Made by a program: the position numbers and the translations under genes. Shown here in pieces: positions 35,183-44,895 of a stretch of DNA of 46,344 bases. Position 1 is the stretch's first letter. Every line of letters begins with the position of its first letter. Origin of the DNA: Opitutaceae bacterium (GTDB lineage: Bacteria > Verrucomicrobiota > Verrucomicrobiia > Opitutales > Opitutaceae); NCBI GenBank assembly GCA_028281165.1, contig JANQKI010000149.1, positions 1 through 46,344 on the forward strand, read 5' to 3'. The notes beneath the pieces are model-generated. The model saw only the letters and a program-made list of their open reading frames with translations, ran no database searches and was not told the DNA's origin.

Positions 35183-36919
35183 TTAAATAGATAATCGAGT
35201 GCGCTGTAGCCGAGCATAGTTGCCTCCCATTTGGATTAGCTCGTCATGGGTTCCCTCTTCAACAATGCCTTCGGCAGACATAACGACTATTCGTTGAGCA
35301 TTGCGCACTGTTGAGAGACGATGGGCTATGACGATCATCGTTCGATTGTTGGTGAGCTTCTCTAGGGAATCCTGGACTGCTCTTTCGCTTTCATTATCCA
35401 GGGCGCTCGTCGCCTCGTCGAAAATAATAATTGGCGGATCCTTGAGAAACACCCGAGCGATACTCAGGCGTTGCTTTTGGCCACCCGAAAGCTTTACCCC
35501 CCTTTGACCAATGTCCGTGCCGTACCCATTTGGCAATGACAGGATAAAATCATGGGCATTCGCCTTTCTGGCCGCCTCCATTATCTCATCCTCGGTTGCG
35601 CCCTGTTTGCCATAGGAGATATTCTCTGCAATCGTACCCGCGAAAAGATACACGTCTTGCTGAACGATGCCAATCTGCTCTCGAAGCGAGCTTAGGCTAA
35701 CGTCTTTTACGTTATAGTCGTCGATAAAAATGGCCCCTTCGCTTAGGTCGTAAAAGCGAGGAATCAAGGAGCAAAGAGTCGTTTTGCCCACCCCCGAAGG
35801 TCCTACTAGAGCTACAAACTCGCCGGGTTGAACGGCTAGTGATAGTTTTCTAAATACAAAGTGATGATTCGCCTGATATTTGAAGGTGACGTCTCTAAAC
35901 TCAACCCTGCCCTCAATTTCGACAAGATCGATGGCCTCAGGCGAATCCTCGATATCCGGCTGAATTTCCAGCATTTCCATAAATCGATCAAATCCGGTGA
36001 TGCCTTCCTGATAAAGTCTGGCAAAGTTTAAACTGGTTCGAATCGGTTCTACTAAAAGACCAAGATAAAGTAGATACGTGATCAGATCCGCCAGGTCCAA
36101 AGAGCCTGCGACAATTGAGGCTCCGCCAAACACGACCACAGCCGCAGCAAACAGCTCGGTAAAAGTCACGATGCCATGGTAAAAATAGGTTTCGCTTCTA
36201 TAGCCTTTCCGCCTGCTTTCCACAAAACCTTCATTCGCCTCAGCGAATTTCTCTTTCTCAATCGTCTCATTAGTAAAGGACTGGACCACCCTTATCCCCG
36301 CCAGCGTATCTTCAACGCGAGCGTTGATATCGCCCACGCGATTTCGCGTTTCTCGCAAAGCCGTATTCATTTTCCTGTTAAAATAAAATGCGTAGATCGC
36401 CATAAACGGCAGGAAAGCGAAAACGATGAGGGTCAGAGGAACGTTTATCGTCATCAGAATGACGAAGGTCCCGAAAAATTTTATAAAGGTGATGACGACA
36501 TCTTCAGGACCATGATGGTACAATTCGCCAAGGGAATAAGTGTCATGCGAGAGGCGAGTCATCAGTTGGCCCACTTTTCTATTATCGAAGAAGCCGAACG
36601 ATTGCTTCTGATAATGATCGAATAGCTCGGAACGCATGTCCCGTTCCATGTAAGTGCCCATCATATGCCCACGATGCGAAACGATCATTTCACAGAGCGT
36701 GAACACGATAATCAAACCTGCCATCAATAGGCCAACGGAATAAATCTGTCCAATCGTATCCGGAGCAGATCGAGCCAATAAATGTTTAGTAATATGCCTA
36801 GCGCATAATGGGAGCGTAACCGCGATAGCCGACGCCAGCATAGCGCAAGCGAGATTTACGCTTAGCAGTTTAAGATAAGGTCTATAGTAGGAGAAGAATT
36901 TCCTAGTTCGCTTATTCAC
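35183..36919 (-). CDS. ABC exporter (fused permease-ATPase)
   Basis: About 578 residues from the GTG at 36919 (VNKRTRKFFSYYRP). Six transmembrane helices (residues ~20-320 of the ABC_membrane domain) precede an ATPase with Walker A GPSGVGKTT, signature LSGGQKQR and Walker B IIIFDEATSALD. This is the half-exporter form that works as a dimer (MsbA/LmrA type) for lipid, peptide or drug export. An open frame reaches 37057 with a TTG start and would add 46 residues of odd composition; the ATGs at 37036 and 37015 are further options. The start is uncertain. Confidence 0.85.
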   Translation of the reverse strand: MNKRTRKFFSYYRPYLKLLSVNLACAMLASAIAVTLPLCARHITKHLLARSAPDTIGQIYSVGLLMAGLIIVFTLCEMIVSHRGHMMGTYMERDMRSELFDHYQKQSFGFFDNRKVGQLMTRLSHDTYSLGELYHHGPEDVVITFIKFFGTFVILMTINVPLTLIVFAFLPFMAIYAFYFNRKMNTALRETRNRVGDINARVEDTLAGIRVVQSFTNETIEKEKFAEANEGFVESRRKGYRSETYFYHGIVTFTELFAAAVVVFGGASIVAGSLDLADLITYLLYLGLLVEPIRTSLNFARLYQEGITGFDRFMEMLEIQPDIEDSPEAIDLVEIEGRVEFRDVTFKYQANHHFVFRKLSLAVQPGEFVALVGPSGVGKTTLCSLIPRFYDLSEGAIFIDDYNVKDVSLSSLREQIGIVQQDVYLFAGTIAENISYGKQGATEDEIMEAARKANAHDFILSLPNGYGTDIGQRGVKLSGGQKQRLSIARVFLKDPPIIIFDEATSALDNESERAVQDSLEKLTNNRTMIVIAHRLSTVRNAQRIVVMSAEGIVEEGTHDELIQMGGNYARLQRTRLSI

Positions 36920-37440
36920 AGTAAATGCATTCAAATATATGGGTATCCAAAAACGGATACGCTTAAGGACAGCGATAGCCCGCGTATCGCAATTCACGAG
37001 ACGAAGATATGCCATTTGGCAAAGCCCACACGCCATTCCCAAGCAGGATATGATCAAACACGCCTAGCTTGCAGAAATAGAGCGTGAACGAAAACCTGCG
37101 ACCAGACAAGTCGCGGTCATTTCACTACAAGAAGTCCGAACAGAGGTGACTTGACCCAACTAGGCCAGTCGATCCGAAGACTTGCTATTAATATAATGAA
37201 TACATCATCGTTTACCTCCAGTTAAAGGAGATCTGTAACAGATAAAACAATACGTTGCCTGTCAAGAAATGAATTGAGTCAATTTCAAGGCGACTGTCCA
37301 GTAATTCGTTAGTCGACGGTCAGCTGTCGTGAACGGTCTTCAATTCGCTAGCTGGAATTATTTTCATAAAAACTAATTTTCTAGTAGACAATTCTTTCCA
37401 ACCAGCGCAACTTAATTCCTAATTAATTAGTATTTAAGAC
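36920..37440. other. 521-bp intergenic region between ABC exporter and blaI-type gene
   Basis: No gene is seen. Candidate operator-like palindromes are CTAATTAATTAG (37419-37430, perfect) and ACTAATTTTCTAGT (37372-37385, imperfect), close to the blaI-type start. The region up to 37057 may instead encode the N-terminus of the ABC exporter if a longer start is used. Confidence 0.5.
37419..37430. promoter_or_regulatory. Palindrome upstream of blaI-type gene
   Basis: CTAATTAATTAG is a perfect 12-base palindrome ending 10 bases before the ATG; ACTAATTTTCTAGT (37372-37385) is a second, imperfect one. BlaI/MecI repressors bind dyads near their own start, so this is a candidate. Confidence 0.3.
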
Positions 37441-37830
37441 ATGGCTCGCAGGAAATCTCAGAATCTCACCGCCGTAGAACAGACCATTATGAATGTTCTC
37501 TGGAAGCGGGGGCCATCTTCGGTGCGAGAAATCTTAGAAGAATTGGATTCCGAAACGGCCTACACTACGGTACAAACGATGTGCAAGATACTCACCGAGA
37601 AAGGTTACGCTAGCTTTAGCAAGAATGGAAGAGCCTTTATCTATAGAGCTGAAATTTCTCAAAGCGAAGCCCGCAAGGGAGCTCTCAAATCGGTAATCGA
37701 TCAGTTTTTCGGAGGCTCCCCCAAACTCCTAGCCCAGCACATGATGGAGGACATCGAGCTAAAACCGGAGGAGATAAAAGAGTTGCAGGACCTAATAGAC
37801 AAGACCGGTAAAACGGGAGCCGAAAAATGA
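37441..37830 (+). CDS. BlaI/MecI/CopY-family repressor
   Basis: A 129-residue winged-helix repressor (LTAVEQTIMNVLWKRGPSSVREILEELDSETAYTTVQTMCKILTEKGY) with a short C-terminal dimerisation region. It controls a linked protease-sensor gene. It overlaps that gene by four bases (ATGA), so the two are coupled. Which further genes it represses is unknown. Confidence 0.9.
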   Translation: MARRKSQNLTAVEQTIMNVLWKRGPSSVREILEELDSETAYTTVQTMCKILTEKGYASFSKNGRAFIYRAEISQSEARKGALKSVIDQFFGGSPKLLAQHMMEDIELKPEEIKELQDLIDKTGKTGAEK

Positions 37831-39407
37831 CTTGGGAGTCGAATATCATCAGTTTTATTTTCATGCATGTCGCCGTAGGCGCCCTTATCTCTGGAGCGCT
37901 CTTTTTCCTGAAGGCCGTTAAAGACCGGATCGCCTTCAGCTCCGAAGCTTTATCTTGGTTGTGGTATTTTGGATACCTGGCAATCGCCATTATTCCTCTT
38001 GTGGCGATCCTGAATCCAGCGTCGACTATCGAGTCCGTTTCATCAAGCTACATGAAAAGCGACGCTGGATCTTTCGCTCCGACTCGAATATCAACGACTG
38101 CCGAGTCTGTGGAAATGCCTTTCATGGTGAAAAAGGATTTCCCACGCCACTTGAACGTTTCCTCGACAACGGCCTCTACCCTATCGGCTGTCCTCAAGTC
38201 TTTTCTCTTATTATGGGCCATCGGACTTATTTGGCGTGGTTTCGGGCTTGCAAGAACAATAATGGCGACGGCTCGTTTATCGAAGACGGCCAAAGAGACC
38301 CGACTTTTCAGAGATCTTGTCGAAGGACACCAAACGCCTATCTGTCTATCAGATCAAATTTCCAGCCCTTTGGTGATCGGTTTTCAAAGCCCCAAAATTG
38401 TTTTGCCGGAAAGTCTCGCTCGAAATATATCCAAGAATCAGGCCCAACATATTCTTACGCACGAATTGGCCCACATTAAAAGAGGCGACATCTGGACTGG
38501 ATTGCTACAGGAGATAATCGCAGTGGTGTTTTGGATTAGTCCAATCCTTAGAATTGTCTGCCAACAAGTTTCTCTTAGCCGAGAGATCGCCTGCGATAGC
38601 AGAGCCGCTGAAAAAAGCGAAGACCAGGAAACCTACGCCCAGTCGCTGGTACAGTGCGCTAAGCAAATCGCTCTAGACCAAGAAAAGATTCACGCGATGG
38701 GCATGTGCCATCGCAACAACGACATAAAAATCAGAATACGGGAGGTTATGAAAATGAAAGGAAACAAGTCATCCACCGTTGGAGCCTGTCTGACGGGAGC
38801 TCTACTGATGATTGCGAGTTTCGCTCTCGCCGAATCATCTGCGGCTTCGATTGAAATCAGCTTAAGCAAAGCAGACGCCTTGAAGCCAAAACGAGGAGCG
38901 ATCACGGGTGGCGACGCGGAAATATTGGTAAGCGCAGTAAAGGCAAACCGAATCTCTGTCATCAAACACTTAATACAGAATGAAGGTTTTCACATAGATG
39001 CTCCGACCAAAGGTGATGGGACCGCTCTCATTGTTGCCGTGCAAAGAGGCGATGAGCGAATGGTGGAGCAGCTACTTGAAATGGGGGCTGACGTGAATGC
39101 AGCTTCGGACACAGACGGGAATCCGCTCATCAATGCAGCTATGCGAGGCAATGTATCCTTGGCAGAGCGATTGCTGGAATCCGGAGCCGATGTGAATGCT
39201 TACGTTTATCGCGACGAAACGCCTCTCATCTGCGCTTCGATGCGCGGCCACTTAGAGATGGTGAAGTTTCTAGTGGAAAACGGAGCCAACGTGAACCTGG
39301 AAGTAGAAACGCCACATGGAGAGGCTCCAGATAATGTACGGAGTCCTCTCAGCGTCGCGCCCAGTTCGCAAATTCGCGATTACCTACGAAGCCAGGGAGC
39401 GAAGTAG
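37827..39407 (+). CDS. BlaR1-like M56 membrane protease with ankyrin repeats
   Basis: 526 residues. Four hydrophobic segments frame a zinc protease: HELAH (His212, Glu213, His216) with a third ligand near Glu253 (SREIACDSRA), as in BlaR1/MecR1. In those proteins a penicillin-binding sensor domain follows. Here, after a last membrane segment (~318-336), the C-terminal ~165 residues are ankyrin repeats (TALIVAVQRGDERMVEQLLEMGADVNAAS and following), so the sensor is replaced by an ankyrin domain likely outside the cytoplasm. It would cleave the repressor encoded just upstream. Confidence 0.85.
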   Translation: MTWESNIISFIFMHVAVGALISGALFFLKAVKDRIAFSSEALSWLWYFGYLAIAIIPLVAILNPASTIESVSSSYMKSDAGSFAPTRISTTAESVEMPFMVKKDFPRHLNVSSTTASTLSAVLKSFLLLWAIGLIWRGFGLARTIMATARLSKTAKETRLFRDLVEGHQTPICLSDQISSPLVIGFQSPKIVLPESLARNISKNQAQHILTHELAHIKRGDIWTGLLQEIIAVVFWISPILRIVCQQVSLSREIACDSRAAEKSEDQETYAQSLVQCAKQIALDQEKIHAMGMCHRNNDIKIRIREVMKMKGNKSSTVGACLTGALLMIASFALAESSAASIEISLSKADALKPKRGAITGGDAEILVSAVKANRISVIKHLIQNEGFHIDAPTKGDGTALIVAVQRGDERMVEQLLEMGADVNAASDTDGNPLINAAMRGNVSLAERLLESGADVNAYVYRDETPLICASMRGHLEMVKFLVENGANVNLEVETPHGEAPDNVRSPLSVAPSSQIRDYLRSQGAK

Positions 39408-39474
39408 ATTCAGAAAACCTTGAGCGGTCTTATAAACGCAAATGGAATAAAATCGGGTCTCTATAAACCGGACA

Positions 39475-40959
39475 CTACAGGCTATCGAGAATGCTTGATA
39501 GCCTATCATAGCTGGTTTGCTGTTCTTCGCTTAATGCGGAGCTCAGCAAATTGGTCTGCTCAACCGCATCGCTTTCTAGATTGTAAAACTCTTCCCCTCC
39601 CTCGCTGAAGCGTATCAGCTTATAGCTACCTTCTCGAATCGCTTTGCCTTCCACGTTCGCATTGGACCCGAAGGATTCGCTTAGAATGTATCCACGAGAC
39701 GACGACTCGCCTCGGATCACATCCAGCAACGAAACGGAATCAATCAGTGTTTCGGGCGGCAGATGATCATCAGGATCGATCCCGGCGATATCCAAAACGG
39801 TAGAGAAGACATCGACGCAGTGCGCCAGGCTTTCTACACGTCTAGACTGACTGATAGTTGGTCCAGCGACGATCATGGGTACGTGAATGCCGCCTTCATA
39901 AAGCGAGCCTTTGGCGCCAGAGTTGTCGTAAGGCGGCTGCACAACGGAATTAGGCGTTCCATTGTCTCCCAGAAAAATGATGTAGGTATTGTTTTGATCA
40001 ACCGATTCGAGCAAGCGGCCAATTTCCGTATCCAAAGCTTCAAGACTCGCTTCATAGGCAGGGCGCCTTTGCGCTCCCATTGGCTCCTCCGGCAAGCCTT
40101 CATAGCTATGCAATGATTCGGGAGGATTATGAAAGGGGGTGTGGCCCGCATTGAATGCCACCCAGGCAAACCAGGGCTGCTCCCCATTTGACTGTATCCA
40201 GTCTGAAACGTCGTTAACAATAGAGGTAGTTGTGTAGGTTTGGACTCCAGTCGTAGCTTCTCCATTCACTACCTTGCGCCAATCCTGATAGCTGGGCACT
40301 CCTCCTCCGATTGTGCCCGAAAAATAAGGCCAGCCTCCTATGGTGTTCGGAGTATCGTCAACCGTCCCCGAAGGCCCTTGAGTCTGATGCCATTTGCCAA
40401 AAGCGGCTACCGCATAATTGCTGTTTGCCGCCGCAAACATATCCGGCAAAGTCATTTCAGACTCCGACAAGGCTTCGTTTTGCGAAACAGGAGCCCCCAC
40501 TCCATGACGAAAGGCGAATCGACCCGTAATCATGGTGGCTCTTGTTGGCGAGCAGGTTGGCTGAGCGTAGGCATTTTCGAATACGATTCCCGACTCGGCT
40601 AGCCTATCGATATTAAGCATGGGAGGCAGAGAAGCAGACGGGTCGTCGTTATAGAGCGAGCTGGAGTCGATGCCCCAATCGTCTACGATCAGGAGCAGGA
40701 CATTGGGAGCGTTTCTATCTTCCAAACGGAAAAAGACTGTCTCCATCAGCTCTTCTGCGTGCGGCGAATTTTCGGCCACAAGAACCGAATCGGAGAAAGC
40801 CAAGTCAGAAGACCGGAACAGCGCTTCGTCGCCCGACCAGCTTATTTCGACCCCAGTATTAACCTGTTCGATACGAAGCTCATCACCACTCATTGCTAAT
40901 AGAACAAGAATCGAATGTACAAGTACTGATAGTGGAATTTTGGATTTCGACACAGACAT
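39475..40959 (-). CDS. Secreted sulfatase with N-terminal accessory domain
   Basis: About 494 residues from the ATG at 40959; an upstream start at 40998 is possible. A signal-like lead is followed by ~55 residues (ELRIEQVNTGVEISWSGDEAL...FFRLE) of a beta-sandwich domain frequent in Verrucomicrobia exported proteins. The sulfatase domain then shows metal ligands in LLIVDDWG (D93, D94) and the formylglycine signature CSPTRA (Cys 136). It hydrolyses sulfate esters, probably of polysaccharides. It lies downstream of the TRAP and lipoprotein genes on the same strand. Confidence 0.9.
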   Translation of the reverse strand: MSVSKSKIPLSVLVHSILVLLAMSGDELRIEQVNTGVEISWSGDEALFRSSDLAFSDSVLVAENSPHAEELMETVFFRLEDRNAPNVLLLIVDDWGIDSSSLYNDDPSASLPPMLNIDRLAESGIVFENAYAQPTCSPTRATMITGRFAFRHGVGAPVSQNEALSESEMTLPDMFAAANSNYAVAAFGKWHQTQGPSGTVDDTPNTIGGWPYFSGTIGGGVPSYQDWRKVVNGEATTGVQTYTTTSIVNDVSDWIQSNGEQPWFAWVAFNAGHTPFHNPPESLHSYEGLPEEPMGAQRRPAYEASLEALDTEIGRLLESVDQNNTYIIFLGDNGTPNSVVQPPYDNSGAKGSLYEGGIHVPMIVAGPTISQSRRVESLAHCVDVFSTVLDIAGIDPDDHLPPETLIDSVSLLDVIRGESSSRGYILSESFGSNANVEGKAIREGSYKLIRFSEGGEEFYNLESDAVEQTNLLSSALSEEQQTSYDRLSSILDSL

Positions 40960-41098
40960 AGATAGCGTTTCAAATGGAAGTCGTTGGCAGACAACCATAC
41001 CAGAAACGAGCCTAAAAGAGCAGTGGTTACCTTTGGCTGCAGGATTTTGCAGGTCTATAGCCTTAAGTAAGTCGAAAAATAGAGGCGATAGCTCTGAT

Positions 41099-41791
41099 TC
41101 ATCTAAATACGCTAGCCTTCGTCAGCTTTTCTAAAATCTCGGCCGGAGGCTGCTGGGCATAATCAGCATCTCCTGCTTTTATGATAGCAAAGCGGTCTAT
41201 GATGAATCCGTGAGAGCGTCCTGTTATTCTCAATACGTGTTCGCCTGCTTCGAGAGACACGCGAAAAACCGATCGGATCTCTTCACCCCAAATCCACCAG
41301 CGCCAATCGTTAGTGAGCGATTCTCTAGCTGCTTGACGTTGGGCTTTGTCCAGCCGGTAATCGAATTCGCTGCCGACGTAGGCTTTCTCGGGCTTACGGA
41401 TATCGGGATATCCCTCGATCGGTCGAGAAGTAGCGATTTGCACAAACATATCGTTCGAAGCGTCCCAAATCGCTCCATCTTGATGGCAACGCGCGAAAAT
41501 CTGATACACGCCAGATTCGTCTATGGTAATTGGATACAGGATTTCGCCTTTATCGGTTTCTCGTGTCTCTTCCCCGGTCCATTGAATATAGCCGTTTCCC
41601 GTATAGCCGGCTACTTCCTTTTTCAAGCTCCAGCCTTCGGCCAAGGCGTTGTCCTCGGCCTCGATAATAATGGCGCCATTGGTAGACGAATCAGCGCTGC
41701 GGGATTGAGCATGAGAGCATGCGGATAGACATAGCAATGCTATTAATGCCATTTTTATATAAACGATTCTATTTATTGATATGTATTTCAT
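41099..41791 (-). CDS. Carbohydrate-binding-module-like lipoprotein
   Basis: About 231 residues from the ATG at 41791, which lies 36 bases past the DctM stop; upstream open frame to 42325 is antisense to DctM and rejected. The lead ends in the lipobox LSAC (Cys25). The mature part (EAEDNALAEGWSLKKEVAGYTGNGYIQWTG...GVYQIFARCHQD) looks like a CBM6/CBM35-type beta-sandwich, which binds sugar chains. In the TRAP operon it could present a substrate on the cell surface. Confidence 0.8.
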   Translation of the reverse strand: MKYISINRIVYIKMALIALLCLSACSHAQSRSADSSTNGAIIIEAEDNALAEGWSLKKEVAGYTGNGYIQWTGEETRETDKGEILYPITIDESGVYQIFARCHQDGAIWDASNDMFVQIATSRPIEGYPDIRKPEKAYVGSEFDYRLDKAQRQAARESLTNDWRWWIWGEEIRSVFRVSLEAGEHVLRITGRSHGFIIDRFAIIKAGDADYAQQPPAEILEKLTKASVFR

Positions 41792-41826
41792 AAGATTATC
41801 ATTGCGAATAATGAGCGAGTGACAGG

Positions 41827-43110
41827 TCATCGCAGAAGATTCACGAGCCAGAGCGAAAGCGGAGGAAAATAGGTGACCGCTAATAGCACGATCATGCTGA
41901 CGAGAAAAAAGGGTATCATTTGTTTGGATATCGCTCCCATGCCGACTCGAGCCATCCTGGCCGAAACGAAAAGCGTCCCTCCAACGGGCGGAGTGAACAG
42001 GCCAAAGGCCAGATTGCAGACGATGATCAGCCCGAATTGCACCGGATCTATCTCGAAAGCCTTCGCAGCGGGAATGAATAGCGGGGCCGTCAGCAACAAG
42101 GCCGGCAGGGGCTCTAGAAACACGCCGACGATGATCAGTACTATATTTAGAATCAGCAGAAAGGCGATCTTGCCGCCGGCTTGCTCGCGAATGAAAGCAG
42201 CCATCTCCTGCGGAACTTGCTCGACGGTGATAAGCCATGAGAGTGAAGCGGTCGCTCCAATAATCAGCATGACCACTGCCGTCGTCGTAAAAGCGTCCAA
42301 AAGCAAGGCCGGAAGTTCGGTCCATTTCAACGATCGCTGTATCGCCATACTAACGACAAGTCCATAGACCACAGCTACAGAAGCCGCTTCAGTCGGCGTA
42401 AAAAGCCCCGACCAAATCCCCCCGAGTATGACAGCGGGCATGGCCAGGGCGGGAACGCAGCGCAGGAAGGCATGCCACACTTGGCCAGTCGAAACGCGTT
42501 CTACAGCAGCATCGTAGCCTAGACGGCGCCCCTGCCAAATGCACATTCCCATCAGGCCGAGTCCAAACAGGATCCCCGGTCCGACTCCTGCCAGAAAGAG
42601 GTCTTTGACGGAGACATTCGCAACAAATCCATAGACCAGCATGGAAATGCTGGGCGGAATAATAACGCCCAGCGTTCCGGAAACGGCAATCAGAGCAGCC
42701 GAATAAGATTTTGGATACCCGCGTTTTTCCATACCCGGGATCATGATGGATCCAATGGCCGCGGCCCCCGCTATAGCAGATCCAGATACAGCTCCGAACA
42801 GCATCGACGAAGCGACCGTCACCACGGCCAGCCCGCCTGGCAGCCAGCCGAAGAGAGCAGCCGCGAAATCGATCATTCTCTGGCCCACTCCGCCCTTGCT
42901 CAACACTGCTCCAGCGGCGATAAAAAGAGGGATGGCTAGCAAATGCGACGGTTCTACGCCGCCAATAAAGGCATGCCAGACCACGCTGTTGGAATAGTCC
43001 AGGCCGCTAATAGCGATGGCACCGATCGTTGTCAGCAAGAGAGCATAGACGAGCGGAATGCCCAATACGATGGCGATAAGAAAAAGAATAGCGAGTATTG
43101 AAATAATCAT
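41827..43110 (-). CDS. dctM: TRAP transporter large permease (DctM type)
   Basis: 427 residues with about 12 hydrophobic segments and the DctM family pattern. It is the sodium- or proton-coupled channel of a TRAP importer and needs a DctQ and a DctP partner, both fused in the adjacent gene. Start and neighbour stop overlap (TAATG). Cargo is likely an organic acid or sugar acid. Confidence 0.9.
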   Translation of the reverse strand: MIISILAILFLIAIVLGIPLVYALLLTTIGAIAISGLDYSNSVVWHAFIGGVEPSHLLAIPLFIAAGAVLSKGGVGQRMIDFAAALFGWLPGGLAVVTVASSMLFGAVSGSAIAGAAAIGSIMIPGMEKRGYPKSYSAALIAVSGTLGVIIPPSISMLVYGFVANVSVKDLFLAGVGPGILFGLGLMGMCIWQGRRLGYDAAVERVSTGQVWHAFLRCVPALAMPAVILGGIWSGLFTPTEAASVAVVYGLVVSMAIQRSLKWTELPALLLDAFTTTAVVMLIIGATASLSWLITVEQVPQEMAAFIREQAGGKIAFLLILNIVLIIVGVFLEPLPALLLTAPLFIPAAKAFEIDPVQFGLIIVCNLAFGLFTPPVGGTLFVSARMARVGMGAISKQMIPFFLVSMIVLLAVTYFPPLSLWLVNLLR

Positions 43111-44756
43111 TACACAGCATCGGCTCCATCGCCGATCGCGATTTCATCGGCGTCGCCTCGCAAAGACCCGATCAGGTCGTGCAGGGTGAAGATCAAGGCA
43201 AGCCCGGCTCCGATAGGCAGAGCGGCGTATTGCGCTCCGACTACCCAGCCCAGAGCGACTAGATTCTGCTCCAGATTCGCTCGAACGATCCCAATGCCGC
43301 CCAGGATCAGAAGGGCTAGCATTGAGCAAGCCGCGAGTTGAGCCATGATATTCGCTAGCTTGCGCGGCTTAGATGGCAGCAAGCCTACGAATTCTCCAAC
43401 CCGCATATGAGCGTGTCGGCGAGCGGCGGCCGCTCCGCCAAGAAAGATCGCCCACACCATCAAAAAGACCGATAGTTCGCTCGACCACGCTACATCGAAT
43501 TTGAAGATGAAGCGAGACAAGGCGTTGCCGAACATCAGGATGATAATCCCGGCCCCGCTCCATACGATGACCCAATCGATAGCGGTCCCTACCCATCTCA
43601 GAACCTTTCCTTCTCCATCAACGGCAGGCAGCAGAGGCGGCGACATTTTCGCTGAAAAACGAACGCTGGCCGTAACCAGAAGAGACAAGCCTGCCATAAA
43701 GCCGATCAGCGATAGCGGGAAAAACGATACCATGCCGCGCTTTCGATTGTCTTGTCGCTTTTGCGTCATAGGTTTTCCACTACGAATCGCTTCTGCGTCA
43801 GCTAGTAAGGCGTCTACATCGCTTCCATATCTTATCCTGGCCCGATCGTAGACTTCGTCCACCTTGTCTCTGAAAGGCTCAAGGTCGGGGCGATGGACAG
43901 TCGCTCCCCTTTCGGTCATGGACGCCAGCTGTTTGGGCCGCTCCTTAAGGACCCGCTGCCGGCAATACTGACCTGCCTCTATGGCCGCTCGCCGGATGCC
44001 TTCCTGATCCTCTTCGGATAGCCTCTTCCAGGTCGATTCGGCGATCGAGAAGGGAATCGGACCATAGATGTGCGAGGTCAGGCTAATATGGGGAGCCACT
44101 TCGTAAAACCGCATCGAGTAGATCGTATCCAAGGCGTTCTCTTGGCCAATCACCGCTCCTTGCTGCAGGGCCAGATAAACTTCAGGCGATGGAAGGATGA
44201 CCGGATTGTATCCAAAGGCTTCTACCATCCAGCGTAGCGATTCGTTGGGAAACACGCGCATCTTCTGCTTTCGGGCATCGTCCGGATGCAAAAACGGCTC
44301 CACCGTGGTGAACTGACGAAATCCTGCCTCCCACACGGCCAGCACTCGAACTCCCTTGCCAGCCAGTTCCTCGAATTGCCGAGCGACCCAAGGCGACTCG
44401 TCGTAGAGCTTCCAGCCTTGCTCGAATCCGTCCACCAGATAGGGCAAGAATAGCAGATTCAAAGGCGTGTGATGAGGGGCGTAAGACCCGGTGGTGGTAA
44501 CTGTAAAGTCCAGACCCCCCAGCTTCAATAATTCAATGGCCTTAGGATCATTGGCAAGCTGACCGGAATGGAACACTTGCACTTCGATACGGCCATCCGT
44601 GTATTCGTCGGCCAACTTCGAAAACAGCATAGCCGATGCATGTCGAGCTCCGTTGGGGCCGTTGGTGTGGCTCAACTTAAGAATCGTAGGCTCGGCGGCC
44701 CTCAGCGTAGTGCTAAGGCAGAGAAAAATGAAGGCGTATTGAAAATATCGCTTCAC
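43110..44756 (-). CDS. TRAP DctP-DctQ fusion
   Basis: 548 residues. A signal sequence (MKRYFQYAFIFLCLSTTLRA) precedes a DctP-type binding domain (~21-330) with the usual lobes (LKLSHTNGPNGARHASAML, then VIGQENALDT). A linker and one extra membrane helix (~343-366) lead to a four-helix DctQ small permease (~385-535). Usually these are separate proteins; the extra helix would bring the chain back across the membrane. It overlaps the dctM start and follows the TonB receptor on the same strand. Confidence 0.9.
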   Translation of the reverse strand: MKRYFQYAFIFLCLSTTLRAAEPTILKLSHTNGPNGARHASAMLFSKLADEYTDGRIEVQVFHSGQLANDPKAIELLKLGGLDFTVTTTGSYAPHHTPLNLLFLPYLVDGFEQGWKLYDESPWVARQFEELAGKGVRVLAVWEAGFRQFTTVEPFLHPDDARKQKMRVFPNESLRWMVEAFGYNPVILPSPEVYLALQQGAVIGQENALDTIYSMRFYEVAPHISLTSHIYGPIPFSIAESTWKRLSEEDQEGIRRAAIEAGQYCRQRVLKERPKQLASMTERGATVHRPDLEPFRDKVDEVYDRARIRYGSDVDALLADAEAIRSGKPMTQKRQDNRKRGMVSFFPLSLIGFMAGLSLLVTASVRFSAKMSPPLLPAVDGEGKVLRWVGTAIDWVIVWSGAGIIILMFGNALSRFIFKFDVAWSSELSVFLMVWAIFLGGAAAARRHAHMRVGEFVGLLPSKPRKLANIMAQLAACSMLALLILGGIGIVRANLEQNLVALGWVVGAQYAALPIGAGLALIFTLHDLIGSLRGDADEIAIGDGADAV

Positions 44757-44804
44757 AACAGAAAGAAATTAGAATCTGCGACCATATCTTCATTCGATAT
44801 GGGA

Positions 44805-44859
44805 GACGCGATCGCGCCCAGCTCCCTAGGATAGCTAAAGCCCCAATCGCGATCGCGTC
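44805..44859. other. GCGATCGC-type inverted repeat between receptor and TRAP genes
   Basis: GACGCGATCGCG (44805-44816) and CGCGATCGCGTC (44848-44859) are perfectly complementary, 12 bp each, with a 31-base loop. It could separate or process the receptor and TRAP messages. Confidence 0.4.
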
Positions 44860-44895
44860 CCGATAACGTATCCGCAAACCGGATAAATGCTTCGT

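Noticed and set aside
36920..37057. N-terminal extension of the ABC exporter to a TTG at 37057
   Set aside because: The added residues have unusual composition and lengthen the usual N-terminus; kept only as an alternative.
39480..39503. 10-base hairpin (GGCTATCGAG / CTTGATAGCC) near the sulfatase end
   Set aside because: It is inside the final codons of the sulfatase gene and has no T-run, so it is not called as a terminator.
41792..42325. Upstream extension of the CBM-like lipoprotein frame
   Set aside because: It lies inside dctM in another frame with arginine- and histidine-rich, non-protein-like sequence; the lipoprotein signal starts at 41791.
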